The position numbers and the translations under genes are program-made. DNA of 64,000 bases from Lawsonibacter faecis (GTDB lineage Bacteria; Bacillota; Clostridia; Oscillospirales; Oscillospiraceae): the NCBI RefSeq assembly GCF_014287675.1, contig NZ_JACOPQ010000002.1, positions 248,001 through 312,000 of the forward strand. Reading direction: 5' to 3'. The notes under the pieces were generated by a model. That model had not been told where the DNA came from, ran no database searches, and was given only the letters and a program-made list of their open reading frames with translations. Position 1 is the stretch's first letter. Each line of letters begins with the position of its first letter. Below are positions 41,506 to 50,217 of this stretch, in pieces.

Positions 41506-42270
41506 TTAAGGCTGAACTCGCTTTTTCTTTTTCCGCCGCTGCGGTCGTCTTAGTGACTGCTCCTCCTTTATCAATGGTAATAGGTATTTAATGTAAACGA
41601 ACTCCCCGAACTCGTTTCGGCTCGGTGCAGGGGCGCAAAGGATATAGGCTCCGGGCGGTGCTGTGATAGTCTCGTTATCGGCCATATTACTGACCTCCGG
41701 CTTGGGACGGATGAGGCCCAGCGATGGGGTCCAGGTCCTGGCCCCTACATCTGCCTTACCGCACTCCCGGGGCTCTTTTGTCAGGTATTTGGCGACTACC
41801 TCATACCCGTCGTCATTGCCGCCAACCTCCAGCGGCTTTATTTCCACCTCGCCCCACTCCCACAAGCTGCGGATCGTGTCGTAATCGTCCCCGGTCCCGT
41901 TGAGCACCATATGGTGGTGGAGGCGGCCGCCCTCCGACGATAGCTGCTCCGTTACATAGATGTATTTCGTTGGCTCTCCTCGCAGCTTCCGGGCGGACCG
42001 CAGCTTGGCGATAAACTTTTTCATCCGCTCAACTGCCGCTGCCCTGGTCGGTGGCAGGTTGGCTTCGTCATAGGTCAGCGTAACAAACAGGTCCTTGCCG
42101 GTAAAGTTAGCTGCCAACAGCACCTCGCATTTTTGCCAGCTATACCGCAGATTGATGAGCTCTTGGGCCGCGCTGGACATCTGCGTCTTATCCGCCCGGG
42201 CCTTGGGGCTGTCCTGGAGAGCGGCCACCGTGTACGACACGCCAATGACCAGACGCCCCGCTGTTATCAC
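41506..42270 (-). CDS. rolling-circle Rep-like (HUH) endonuclease
   Basis: A 254-residue protein with the motif order of rolling-circle replication initiators. DLFVTLTYDEANLPP is motif I, GGRLHHHMVLNGTG is the HUH metal-binding motif, and DGYEVVAKYLTKEPREC carries the candidate nucleophilic tyrosine. The C-terminus is very basic (RRPQRRKKKKR). It could nick DNA for replication, transfer or regulation. It is unusual in a terminase-bearing tailed phage. The start codon is GTG without a strong ribosome site. Confidence 0.78.
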   Translation of the reverse strand: MITAGRLVIGVSYTVAALQDSPKARADKTQMSSAAQELINLRYSWQKCEVLLAANFTGKDLFVTLTYDEANLPPTRAAAVERMKKFIAKLRSARKLRGEPTKYIYVTEQLSSEGGRLHHHMVLNGTGDDYDTIRSLWEWGEVEIKPLEVGGNDDGYEVVAKYLTKEPRECGKADVGARTWTPSLGLIRPKPEVSNMADNETITAPPGAYILCAPAPSRNEFGEFVYIKYLLPLIKEEQSLRRPQRRKKKKRVQP

Positions 42271-42339
42271 TTTTTTTCGCTTCGTTTCCCTCTACCTCCC
42301 AGACGGGCAAAGGCGGGGCCGTAGCCCCGCCGCCCTTTT

Positions 42340-42525
42340 TTAGTTTTCTTTGCTATCAAGCGGGTGTTTATGGTCCTGCCCCTCCTCACGCTGCGACGCC
42401 TCTGGCGGAAATTCTTCATCGGGGCACGGCCCCTCAACACAGTATTCTGTTACAAGAAAGAGACCTTCCATATGGACGTGCGCAAGGCATTTCCCGTATG
42501 GTCCTTTCCAGATGCATTCAGCCAT
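42340..42525 (-). CDS. hypothetical small protein
   Basis: A 61-residue acidic protein (AECIWKGPYGKCLAHVHMEG, then VEGPCPDEEFPPEASQREEG) that I cannot assign. The Cys and His placement could bind metal. GGAGGTGG lies before the ATG, which overlaps the end of the upstream gene by 8 bases. Confidence 0.6.
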   Translation of the reverse strand: MAECIWKGPYGKCLAHVHMEGLFLVTEYCVEGPCPDEEFPPEASQREEGQDHKHPLDSKEN

Positions 42526-43015
42526 CCCCGCCACCTCCCAGCGCCGCCTCTGCCTCGGGGCTGGCATCGGCATAATCTCCGTTCTTGCAATACCAACACC
42601 GCTTACATCGGTCACACGGCTCATCGACATTTTCTGACCGCTGATATCCAAGGCACCAGAGGCTTCCCCCATAGTCCTCAAAGCAATCCGGTTGGGGGTC
42701 GCCCTCTTTTGCGGGCGGCGGGTCGATATGCACCCGTCCCTCGTCCCAGTCCTTGACCAGCGCGGTCAGCTCCTCGACGGTGCCGAGGGCGCGGTAGGCT
42801 TGCAGCTCGGCGGCCTCTGACCATGTACTTCCCTTATAATTCAGACACGCTTGATAGCCTAAATCGTGTGCCTCATTCAGCGCTTCGTCTATTCCATCCG
42901 GCTCCAGCCCCGTGTCCTCGTAGGCGGCGAGGCGGTCAACCCATGGCCCGCTATACTCGGTATCACCGGCGCGCAGACGCCATTTGCCGCCGTCCATATA
43001 GGTGTATCGCTCCAT
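42518..43015 (-). CDS. phage accessory protein with AYEDTGLEPD motif and Cys-rich tail
   Basis: A 165-residue protein. Residues 20-45 contain WVDRLAAYEDTGLEPDGID, a stretch found in many clostridial phage early proteins. The C-terminal CFEDYGGSLWCLGYQ and CDRCKRCWYCKNGDYAD form a cysteine cluster that may bind zinc. Function unknown. GGAGTGGTGA precedes the ATG. Confidence 0.62.
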   Translation of the reverse strand: MERYTYMDGGKWRLRAGDTEYSGPWVDRLAAYEDTGLEPDGIDEALNEAHDLGYQACLNYKGSTWSEAAELQAYRALGTVEELTALVKDWDEGRVHIDPPPAKEGDPQPDCFEDYGGSLWCLGYQRSENVDEPCDRCKRCWYCKNGDYADASPEAEAALGGGGDG

Positions 43016-43026
43016 GCTCACCACTC

Positions 43027-44118
43027 CTAACTCCACACCATGTCAGATTTATTTGCTACACAGTCTTTCAGGATTGCCTTAAAATCAGAGAACTTTGCAC
43101 AATCAGCGCGGCCACAATAGCCGTACAAAATGTTGTCGTCATAGTCTCCAATTACCTTCAAAATTTCCTTACAGGCACCGTATCGGATTTTCCCGCCGCA
43201 GTCGCATTGGTACAGGAAGTCGGCAATCTTGATATGTACTTTTTTCTCTGTGACAAGTTTTTCCGTTTCCTGGTCATATTTTTCAAAATACGCCTTTCTA
43301 GCTTCGCCCATCATAAACATCACGCTTGGTTCCGATAGGAGTAAATAGTGTTCTGCAAACGGATTTCCGACTAACTCAGCTACTTTATTTCGCAAATTAT
43401 TAAACCCGCCGCATCCAAGGTCAATACTTCGGCCCGTCTTTTTGCATTCAATCGTTACTCCCATGTTCACGCCCCCCTGCGCGCCGCGCCACTCAAAGTG
43501 TCTGCAACCATTGCCACAGTCCATGCAGAACTCCAAATAGCCCTCACCCGGCCTGTATGCTGGCTTTCCGTCAATACAGTAGTGGGCACACAATACGCAC
43601 CAATCGTCGCGCACCACAGCGAAGCGGATGTCCTCCACCGCCGCGTCCCGTTCCGCCCACGCTCTGGCACGGTCGCTTACCAATGCAGAAACCGTCTTTT
43701 TCAGCCGCTCAATCTCCTTGTCCTTCGACCCGTTCTCGGACTGGAGGGCGGTCACGGCCTCAATTAGCTCCGTCACCAGTGCCCGCGACGCAGCGATAAA
43801 CACCGCGTCCGGGTGGTCTATGTAATCATCAAATCCTTTGTGGTGTTCCTTACCTGGGTAGGACTTTGCCATTTTGTCCGCCCGAACCATGCCCAGCCCG
43901 CCGCGCTCAGTCACCGGGCCGGAATACCGCTTAAACCGCTGGAACTCCGGGCAAGCGTCTTGCATCCCCCAGCGGGAAAACTGCATGACGTAATACTGTC
44001 CGCTGTGGGCCGTCACCAATTGGCATGTGTGGTGTGCAGTCCTCATGTCCCACATCCACGGTCCCGGGGTTGCCTTTTCGTCAAGGGCCTTTGCCCTCTG
44101 AATCAGCTCTTCATACAT
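43027..44118 (-). CDS. accessory protein, apparent fusion of two phage modules
   Basis: A 363-residue protein in two parts. Residues 1-205 (starting YEELIQRAKALDEKATPGPW) include HPDAVFIAASRALVTELIEA, a coiled coil (NGSKDKEIERLKKTVSALVS) and a Cys-rich CVLCAHYCIDGKPAY. From about residue 218 a second module begins at an internal Met (GVTIECKKTGRSIDLGCGGF) and ends in KVIGDYDDNILYGYCGRADC. GGGGGGCGTG upstream of that Met could act as a second start. Function unknown. Confidence 0.65.
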   Translation of the reverse strand: MYEELIQRAKALDEKATPGPWMWDMRTAHHTCQLVTAHSGQYYVMQFSRWGMQDACPEFQRFKRYSGPVTERGGLGMVRADKMAKSYPGKEHHKGFDDYIDHPDAVFIAASRALVTELIEAVTALQSENGSKDKEIERLKKTVSALVSDRARAWAERDAAVEDIRFAVVRDDWCVLCAHYCIDGKPAYRPGEGYLEFCMDCGNGCRHFEWRGAQGGVNMGVTIECKKTGRSIDLGCGGFNNLRNKVAELVGNPFAEHYLLLSEPSVMFMMGEARKAYFEKYDQETEKLVTEKKVHIKIADFLYQCDCGGKIRYGACKEILKVIGDYDDNILYGYCGRADCAKFSDFKAILKDCVANKSDMVWS

Positions 44119-44137
44119 TTTGCTCCCCCTCCTCCGG

Positions 44138-45955
44138 CTACGCGCAGTCTTGCCTGAAGCTCTGCGCCAATTCCTTTTTGCTCGGATCAACCTTCACCGG
44201 CGGTTTCGCGCCCACGGGCGTACCGTCCTTTTTCCGCTTACACCCCTTTTTAACCCACGCCAGCCATTCCTTTTCAAACGCCTCCACCTCCGGCGTCCTG
44301 GCGGCGTGCCTGTAACCTTGATTCTGCCTGACACGCTCCTTCTGCTCGTCAAATTCCAGCGTGTAGTAAGGCTTTTTGGGTGCCCAGGTGTGGCGGATAA
44401 AAAATATTGACGTCTTCCCCAGGGCTACATCCTCCCCATATCCCGCCACGCAATGCCTCAGCAGGGCACCCTCCCGGGTTAAACTATTCTGGTTGGTCGC
44501 CGGGGATATCATCAGGGGGCCGCTGACATAGGTATATCTCGCCAGTGCTTTGGCCCGCTCCCTGAATTTACGTGCCAGCGCTTTTGTCCTCACAACCTTT
44601 TCCACAGTCATGGCCCGTTCGTGGGCGGCGATCAGGTTGTTGGGCCAGCGGACCTCCGGGTTGCTCAGGTCCCATCCCGCCGCCTCCGCCATGTTCCAGT
44701 AATCCACCAGAAATGCCGCGTTCAGCCTGTCGTCTTCGGGCATGTAGTCCACGTACTCATTGTACGGGTCGTTTGCCGCGCCCCACTCCCGGATTGCCTT
44801 CAGGAGATACCGCAGTGTCTTCCCTACCGGGGCCCGGCCAATCACCCGCTCAATATCCTCCCCGCCGTACTCGTGCAGCAGCGTGATATCCTCCGGCAGG
44901 CGCAACCTGTCCCCGGCGGCCTTGGCCTTGACGTAGACCCGCCAGTGGTACAGATCCCAGTGCTGTTTCCGCATCACACGGAACTCCTCCGCCGTCAGCC
45001 CCAACAGTTGCGCCGGGCGCTTCTCCTCAAAGTGAAGCTCCGGCAGCTCCATCACGCCGCCCGGGTTGTTCTCCCAGGTGGAGCGCTGCATCGTTTCATC
45101 AAACAGGCGGTCAAGCAGATACCCGCACCCCTGCACCACCAGATTTTCCACTTGAGGGTGATTCTGATAGAGCCGCAGATATTCCACCGGGCTCTTCATC
45201 CAGCCCGCACGTCCTTCCGCCATGTAAACGTCCAATTTGCTGTTGTACAGGCAGCTATCCGCCATCAGCTCCGGCGTCAGCCCAAAGACGGATTGCACCT
45301 GCCCCCAGGTCTCGCTCCAGTCGCGGGGCTGCCGCCATTCCCGACCCACAGACATAAAATATCCGGCGGTCCCGGAATATGATTTTACCCACCCGCTGAG
45401 CTTACAGGCGGAATCCTTCTCAAAGACATAGGCTTCCAGCGGCCTGATGTCATACCGCTCATATCCGCAGCGGTTTACCAGCCTGCGGATTTCCCACCCC
45501 GTAAGTACAAGAGGACGCTCCCCCGGCTCTCCAGGCAGTAGAGACGCGGACATAACCCTGGCCTCGTCCGCCGTGAACTCCCCGCGCCCTATCCGCGCTG
45601 CACACCGCACGGAAACCGGGCTGCCGCAAATCGGGCAAAGGGTGCTGTCCCCGTTGGTCACTGGCTCCATTCCCTGGCAGACATCGACGTAAAACCCATA
45701 CACATCCTTTTTAGGAGTCCATGTGTGGTTCGGCGGTGCGTATGGCATAATCATGCTCTGTCCGCACTCCGAACAGGTACAACGGACCGCCTTCATTTTG
45801 CGCCCAGGGTTCTCAAACATGGCCTCTATGCCGCCGTCCTGTACCCACGCAATTTCATAGACCAGCCCCGCCGTGTCCAGCTCTCCCCGGGCAAGGGCAA
45901 AGCCCAGCAGCCCCTCGGGCGGCTTTCGTGACACCAATTTCCGATAGTCCTTCAC
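44138..45955 (-). CDS. PcfJ-like protein
   Basis: A 605-residue protein of the PcfJ family. Early Cys pairs (CTCSECGQSM and CPICGSPVSVRC) form a zinc-ribbon region. The C-terminal PcfJ domain shows EGALLRHCVAGYGEDVALGK, IFFIRHTWAPKKPYYTLEF and RVRQNQGYRHAARTPEVEA. PcfJ genes were named from conjugative plasmids and also occur in phages; the biochemical role is not established. It lies beside a PcfK-like gene, as in those plasmids. Confidence 0.88.
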   Translation of the reverse strand: MKDYRKLVSRKPPEGLLGFALARGELDTAGLVYEIAWVQDGGIEAMFENPGRKMKAVRCTCSECGQSMIMPYAPPNHTWTPKKDVYGFYVDVCQGMEPVTNGDSTLCPICGSPVSVRCAARIGRGEFTADEARVMSASLLPGEPGERPLVLTGWEIRRLVNRCGYERYDIRPLEAYVFEKDSACKLSGWVKSYSGTAGYFMSVGREWRQPRDWSETWGQVQSVFGLTPELMADSCLYNSKLDVYMAEGRAGWMKSPVEYLRLYQNHPQVENLVVQGCGYLLDRLFDETMQRSTWENNPGGVMELPELHFEEKRPAQLLGLTAEEFRVMRKQHWDLYHWRVYVKAKAAGDRLRLPEDITLLHEYGGEDIERVIGRAPVGKTLRYLLKAIREWGAANDPYNEYVDYMPEDDRLNAAFLVDYWNMAEAAGWDLSNPEVRWPNNLIAAHERAMTVEKVVRTKALARKFRERAKALARYTYVSGPLMISPATNQNSLTREGALLRHCVAGYGEDVALGKTSIFFIRHTWAPKKPYYTLEFDEQKERVRQNQGYRHAARTPEVEAFEKEWLAWVKKGCKRKKDGTPVGAKPPVKVDPSKKELAQSFRQDCA

Positions 45956-45968
45956 AACGTCCGCCCCC

Positions 45969-46304
45969 TCATAGGAAATCCGACAGACTAATGATTTTCG
46001 GCGCTTCTCCGGGCGCGGGCGCTTCTACGGCCTTGGACAGGCCGTAGAACTCCCGGATAATCTTCTCTGCCTCCGCTGGCAGGACGCAGGAGAAAGAGCC
46101 GGTTTTGTGCTTGTCGGCGTATGCCTTGATTTTCTTCTCGCATTCGCTCAACGACATAGCCTCAATCTCCAAATCCCGGGCCACCAGCTCAGCCAGGTGG
46201 GGCTCGTCGCGCACCATGTCCTTCAACTGCTCCCCCACCATCCATACCGCCGTCCGCTCCTTCGGCTGTTGAGCCCTGATTTTTTCTATCGCTTCCGAAA
46301 TCAT
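45969..46304 (-). CDS. PcfK-like protein of the AcrIIA9 (Cas9 inhibitor) family
   Basis: A 111-residue protein. The segments QQPKERTAVWMVGEQLKDM, ECEKKIKAYADKHKTGSFSC and PAEAEKIIREFYGL are the conserved parts of PcfK-like proteins. From memory, the type II-A anti-CRISPR AcrIIA9 belongs to this family; I cannot run a search to confirm the level of similarity. The C-terminus ends in the acidic IISLSDFL. It precedes the PcfJ-like gene on the same transcript. Actual Cas9 inhibition is not shown by the sequence. Confidence 0.75.
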   Translation of the reverse strand: MISEAIEKIRAQQPKERTAVWMVGEQLKDMVRDEPHLAELVARDLEIEAMSLSECEKKIKAYADKHKTGSFSCVLPAEAEKIIREFYGLSKAVEAPAPGEAPKIISLSDFL

Positions 46305-46316
46305 TTTTAGGCCCCC

Positions 46317-46766
46317 TTACATAAAATCGGTCACTGTCATCCTGACAGCGGGAAGGACGGGCGAAAACAGTCTGTCCAGCGCTTCGGTCCTTACTTCGCG
46401 GCTTTCTTTATCTCGTCCGCAGATTACACCGTATCGCCATGTCCCATCCTCGTACATGCGGAGGCTTCGCAGCCACCCGATTTTATCTGACTCCAGGCCC
46501 AGTTCCCTCAGCGGGACCCCCGCACCGTTACAAATACAGCGGTCAGGGACCTCAAAAGAGATAGGGGTCTCCAGCACATCACCCCGGTCAAAGAAATCTG
46601 TGTGGTAAGCCGCATACCGGGACCGGTTGCCTAATAGCGTCACGCCGTCTAAACCACAACTCCATGCAAACAAGTCCAGCCCAACGAGGTACAGCGGGCC
46701 TCGGTCGCCCCATCTCTTATTGTGCTCAAACTGCTCCCCCAGGAGGCAGGGCGCTTCAATCAGCAT
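46317..46766 (-). CDS. hypothetical phage protein
   Basis: A 149-residue protein starting LIEAPCLLGEQFEHNKRWGD, with SRYAAYHTDFFDRGDVLETP and LESDKIGWLRSLRMYEDGTW. I recognise no family. The ORF overlaps the DUF3102 gene by 11 bases, suggesting coupling. Confidence 0.6.
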   Translation of the reverse strand: MLIEAPCLLGEQFEHNKRWGDRGPLYLVGLDLFAWSCGLDGVTLLGNRSRYAAYHTDFFDRGDVLETPISFEVPDRCICNGAGVPLRELGLESDKIGWLRSLRMYEDGTWRYGVICGRDKESREVRTEALDRLFSPVLPAVRMTVTDFM

Positions 46767-47721
46767 TTTTCTGGGCCTCCTTTTTCGCCGGGAGCCTGTC
46801 TCTCAGCGATGCCAGCATCGTTTCGAGCGCGGTCAGCAGCTTATCATGGTTATTGCCGTCTCCATTTTTCGACAGCATCTGGAGACACCCCAGGCAGCGG
46901 TTGTAATCCTCCTGCACTGCCTCAAAGTAGACGGAGAAGGTTGCCAGCTCCTTGCCACCGGCCACGCGGAGCTTTTTCTCAAGTCCGTCCACCTTTTCGG
47001 ACAGCGCCCGGTTCTGCTCCGCCAGGGTCTTTTCCGTCTGCTTGGCGGCCTCCCGCAGCTCCCGCAGCTTTTCCCGGGCCTCCTTCTCGGCGGTTGTGGC
47101 CTTGTCCAGCTTGGCCTGGAGCGCGTCCTCCGCCTCTTTTCGTGCGGCAGCCGCACCCTCGGCTCTGGCCTCATCCAGCGCGGCGGCGTCCAGACGCGCC
47201 TTTGCCAGCGCCATCTCCTGCTCCATCTTAGCCCGGGCGTCCTCGGCGGCCTTGGCGGCGGCCTCCGCCCGCTCCTTGGCCTCAAGGGCCGCTTTGCGGT
47301 CCCTGATGGCCTGCTCCAGCTCCCTGGCGGTCAGCTCGGAGGACTGCTTCACCTCGCCGTTGACTACATGCTCCCCAGCCATGAACGCCTCCCGCTCAGA
47401 GGCGGGCAGCTCCAGCAGCGCCAGGGCCTTTCGGGCCCCCAAATCCGCAACCGGTTGCGGATTTGGGTACTCCCGGGCAAGACGCATAAAGTTCTGCGCC
47501 ATGCGCTCGGATATTTCAACCCGGTTATTGAGCCAGGGCAGCCACTCGCCATGACTCAGCTTTTCCTTGGCCTCGATGAGACCACGGCCGATCTCCAGGA
47601 TACCGGCCCCCACCCTGTCCTTTTGGGCGATTATCTCCTCGGTGATAACCTCAATGGTCCTCTCCCGGGGCTGTACATGCGCACCCGCCATAGCGGCGGC
47701 AATATTGATAGGGGTACTCAT
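46756..47721 (-). CDS. DUF3102 protein with long coiled coil (ParB-like partner of ParA)
   Basis: A 321-residue protein. Residues 20-110 form the DUF3102 domain (QKDRVGAGILEIGRGLIEAK, then SERMAQNFMRLAREYPNPQP), which has a helix-turn-helix-like centre. Residues 125-255 are an almost unbroken Ala/Glu/Lys coiled coil. The C-terminal part is globular. Its start overlaps the ParA-like gene (ATGA), so it may be the DNA-binding or adaptor partner in a partition system. A 30-bp perfect palindrome is embedded in the coding region. Confidence 0.78.
   Translation of the reverse strand: MSTPINIAAAMAGAHVQPRERTIEVITEEIIAQKDRVGAGILEIGRGLIEAKEKLSHGEWLPWLNNRVEISERMAQNFMRLAREYPNPQPVADLGARKALALLELPASEREAFMAGEHVVNGEVKQSSELTARELEQAIRDRKAALEAKERAEAAAKAAEDARAKMEQEMALAKARLDAAALDEARAEGAAAARKEAEDALQAKLDKATTAEKEAREKLRELREAAKQTEKTLAEQNRALSEKVDGLEKKLRVAGGKELATFSVYFEAVQEDYNRCLGCLQMLSKNGDGNNHDKLLTALETMLASLRDRLPAKKEAQKNAD
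47438..47467. other. 30-bp palindrome, first copy (candidate partition site)
   Basis: CCCAAATCCGCAACC is followed immediately by its exact reverse complement. The inner 26 bases recur exactly at 55088-55113. It lies within the DUF3102 gene and encodes YPNPQPVADLG there. Confidence 0.75.
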
Positions 47722-48488
47722 TTGCCCTCACCTCCCAGATACTCGGCCACAAACGCCCTGGTATCCCGTGCAATGGCGCTGCGGGGAGAGTAGGGCATGA
47801 TACCCCCTGCGGATTCCGTGCCGCCGTCGGCCTTGGCGCTGCGGCGGATGCGGGCGCTGTAGATGTGCACCGGGGCACTCTCGGTAAACTCGGCTATCTT
47901 GCGGTCCACGTACTCGTCGCGGTAGTACATGGTCAGCACACACCCGGCTACCCGCAGACCCGGATTGACCGACCGCAGACAATCCACTTGGGCCGCCAGC
48001 TCAGCCGCGCCGGAAATGCTGTAGGCATCCGCCTTGACGGGCACGATTATCTCATCGGCAGCCAGGACCGCCGCCTGGGCCCCCGGGTGGATAAACGAGC
48101 TGGGGCAGTCGATGATGATGTAATCATAGACGTATTCCCCGCTCAACTCATCCCGCAGGTCCAAAAGCGCCCGCTGGGAATACCGCCCCTTGTTGACGTT
48201 GGGCATACCAACCGTGGCAAGGGCAAAATCAGAGGGCAGCACATCCAGCCCACGGACGGAGGAGCGATAGATCAGGTCGTGGACATACTGCATGGGGTCC
48301 AGCAGGAGGTCCGCCAGCGTGTTGTACTCTCCCGGCGGCAGCAGGGTCTTGGTCGCGTCCCCCTGGCTGTCCGCGTCTACGAGGAGCACCCGCTTGTCGT
48401 GCTCGGTGGCCATGATGGCGGCCATGTTGATGGCGGTGGTGGTTTTGGCTACGCCGCCCTTTAAATTGAGGATAGCAATGGTTTTCAT
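47718..48488 (-). CDS. ParA-family ATPase
   Basis: A 256-residue deviant-Walker ATPase. The deviant Walker A is LKGGVAKTTTAINMA (residues 9-23), switch I/Walker A' is LLVDADSQGDATK, and Walker B is DYIIIDCPSSF. It would move DNA cargo on the nucleoid using a partner such as the coupled DUF3102 protein. A ParA gene suggests that the phage can persist as a plasmid-like circle, or that it inherited a plasmid module. AGGAGC lies before the ATG. Confidence 0.93.
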   Translation of the reverse strand: MKTIAILNLKGGVAKTTTAINMAAIMATEHDKRVLLVDADSQGDATKTLLPPGEYNTLADLLLDPMQYVHDLIYRSSVRGLDVLPSDFALATVGMPNVNKGRYSQRALLDLRDELSGEYVYDYIIIDCPSSFIHPGAQAAVLAADEIIVPVKADAYSISGAAELAAQVDCLRSVNPGLRVAGCVLTMYYRDEYVDRKIAEFTESAPVHIYSARIRRSAKADGGTESAGGIMPYSPRSAIARDTRAFVAEYLGGEGK

Positions 48489-48501
48489 TATGTAAGCTCC
48501 T

Positions 48502-48699
48502 TTACTTTTTGAAGTACAGTGACTCGCGGATGGTCCGTCCGTTGACCTCCGCCTCGACGGTAAAATACCGCCGCTGGGGATGGATGAATATAACGCGCCC
48601 AACTACCTGCCGGGGTTTTTGCCACCTGTCGGGCGGCTTGCCGCTCTTCTCTACCTCAAAGGCCGAGGGAATGAAGGTGATTTTATCTCCGACCTGCAT
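48502..48699 (-). CDS. hypothetical small beta-rich protein
   Basis: A 65-residue protein (QVGDKITFIPSAFEVEKSGK, then VVGRVIFIHPQRRYFTVEAE) that looks like a small beta barrel, as in phage SH3-like proteins. AAAGGAG precedes the ATG. It lies 13 bases before the ParA-like gene. Confidence 0.65.
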   Translation of the reverse strand: MQVGDKITFIPSAFEVEKSGKPPDRWQKPRQVVGRVIFIHPQRRYFTVEAEVNGRTIRESLYFKK

Positions 48700-48851
48700 A
48701 CGTGCTCCTTTCCGCCGAGGCGGCCCACGGCCCACTCCAGGGCCTTTGCCACCTCCAAATGCTCCAGGCGGCGCTCGGCGTCAAGGGCGGCCATGCTGCG
48801 ATGCCGCCGGGCCTCCGCCTCAATCAGCCGTATCCGCCTGGGCTTGTCCAT
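48651..48851 (-). CDS. hypothetical basic helical protein
   Basis: A 66-residue Arg-rich protein (DKPRRIRLIEAEARRHRSMA, then DAERRLEHLEVAKALEWAVG). AAAGGAG lies before the ATG, which sits one base past the helicase stop codon. Its last 49 bases overlap the next gene in another frame. The fit between start, stop and neighbours supports it, but I know no family. Confidence 0.55.
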   Translation of the reverse strand: MDKPRRIRLIEAEARRHRSMAALDAERRLEHLEVAKALEWAVGRLGGKEHVCRSEIKSPSFPRPLR

Positions 48852-48852
48852 G

Positions 48853-50217
48853 TCAGGCTCCTTTCTTGCTGTCGTCGAAAGGGTCCTCCACCGGCGCTCC
48901 GTCATCCAGGAAAGACGGCTGCTCTTCGCCGTCAAATTCCCACCCATACGCCTTGTGGGGAGTTCCCCCGCCCGATTTATAAAACCGCTTTGACTTTTTA
49001 TCAAAGTCAAGCCCTATACTGCGCTGTGTCTCACCGAAAAAGCGGTTTTTGAGGATGGTCAGCACCGTTCCCGACTTCGTGCCCTCATACTCGCTGTCTC
49101 CGCCGTTGCCGCCCTGGTCGGTCCGCTCCATGGAAAATACGTTGTCCGCCATGTTGGTGATGTCGCCTATCCCGCTCACAGCGTCGTTGTCAAGGGGCTT
49201 GTCCGTTTTGCGCGGATGGGCCACCAGATGCACATGGACATCATAACCCTTTGCAAACGACGCCAGCTCTCCGACAAAGTTTGACTGTGCGCGGTAGTAG
49301 TCGGAATCCTTAACGCCCTTATACCGTGCTGTCATCAAGTTATCTACCAGAAAAACCTTCGCGCCGTAGCGCTTGCGGGCGTAATCAAACGCTTTTAGGA
49401 TGCGGGCGATATCATGCCGAGCGCTCTTGCCGATATCGTAGAGCAAGAACCGCCCACGCCACCACTCATCAATCCGTCTTTGTACAAAAGGATTGACACC
49501 CGGAATCACTTTGCCGCTCTGCGGGTCCGTGCTCTGCGTGATATTTTTGGGCCCGGCGGCCTGGAGCGTAGCCCAATACTTAAACTTCCACGCCTGCAAC
49601 TCCCCTGAGTACGCACAAACAGGCACAGCTTGGTCAATGCTCTCCAGCAGCATCTGATCTAAAAAGGTACTTTTGCCCTCTCCCCGCTTGCCGGTCCAGA
49701 TGGACAGCTCCCCCAAGTAATACCCGCCGATAATGTTGTCCAACTTGGCGATGCCGGTACGCACCTTCGGCATTTTTGATATATCCGGCGGGACTACATC
49801 CGCGAGGTCGAGGAGGCCAAAGCCGGGAAGCTCTGTGGTATCCAGCAGGAGGTGATCCAGAGATTTCAGCCCGTATTGGTCCCGCAGCTCCTGGAGTGTC
49901 GCGCACTTGCGAAAACCAGAGTCGTTCGCCACCAGCAGGACCAGCCCCGGAAGCCGCTCTCGGGCCTCTGCCGCCATTTTCGTTCTCAGCTTGCGGTCAG
50001 GGCAGACAATCAGCACATACGGAAACGACGCCAAAAATTTTTCGCACCGGGGCAGGTCCTCCCAGGTGGCTGTCGTCCGCAGGCACCCGGCGTTGACCTT
50101 AACGGCCAGCGCGTCCTCCGGGGTACTGCACAGCCAGAATCCGGTCGGCAGGCTCGGGTCCAGGTAAAACGGCTCATAGGCCAGCCATTCGCTGGCACTG
50201 GGAAGACTATTCGACAT
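48853..50217 (-). CDS. DnaB-like replicative helicase with TOPRIM-like N-terminal region
   Basis: A 454-residue helicase that would unwind the phage origin. Residues 60-100 (FPYVLIVCPDRKLRTKMAAE) look like a degenerate TOPRIM-type fold. The RecA-like motor contains Walker A TGKRGEGKST (Lys182), Walker B KVFLVDNLMTARY and a sensor HLVAHPRK. The C-terminal tail is acidic. It overlaps the initiator gene by 11 bases, the usual phage replication pair. Confidence 0.9.
   Translation of the reverse strand: MSNSLPSASEWLAYEPFYLDPSLPTGFWLCSTPEDALAVKVNAGCLRTTATWEDLPRCEKFLASFPYVLIVCPDRKLRTKMAAEARERLPGLVLLVANDSGFRKCATLQELRDQYGLKSLDHLLLDTTELPGFGLLDLADVVPPDISKMPKVRTGIAKLDNIIGGYYLGELSIWTGKRGEGKSTFLDQMLLESIDQAVPVCAYSGELQAWKFKYWATLQAAGPKNITQSTDPQSGKVIPGVNPFVQRRIDEWWRGRFLLYDIGKSARHDIARILKAFDYARKRYGAKVFLVDNLMTARYKGVKDSDYYRAQSNFVGELASFAKGYDVHVHLVAHPRKTDKPLDNDAVSGIGDITNMADNVFSMERTDQGGNGGDSEYEGTKSGTVLTILKNRFFGETQRSIGLDFDKKSKRFYKSGGGTPHKAYGWEFDGEEQPSFLDDGAPVEDPFDDSKKGA

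Noticed and set aside
44621..45382. Plus-strand frame opposite the PcfJ-like gene
   Set aside because: Shadow frame; the PcfJ-like domain reads clearly on the minus strand.
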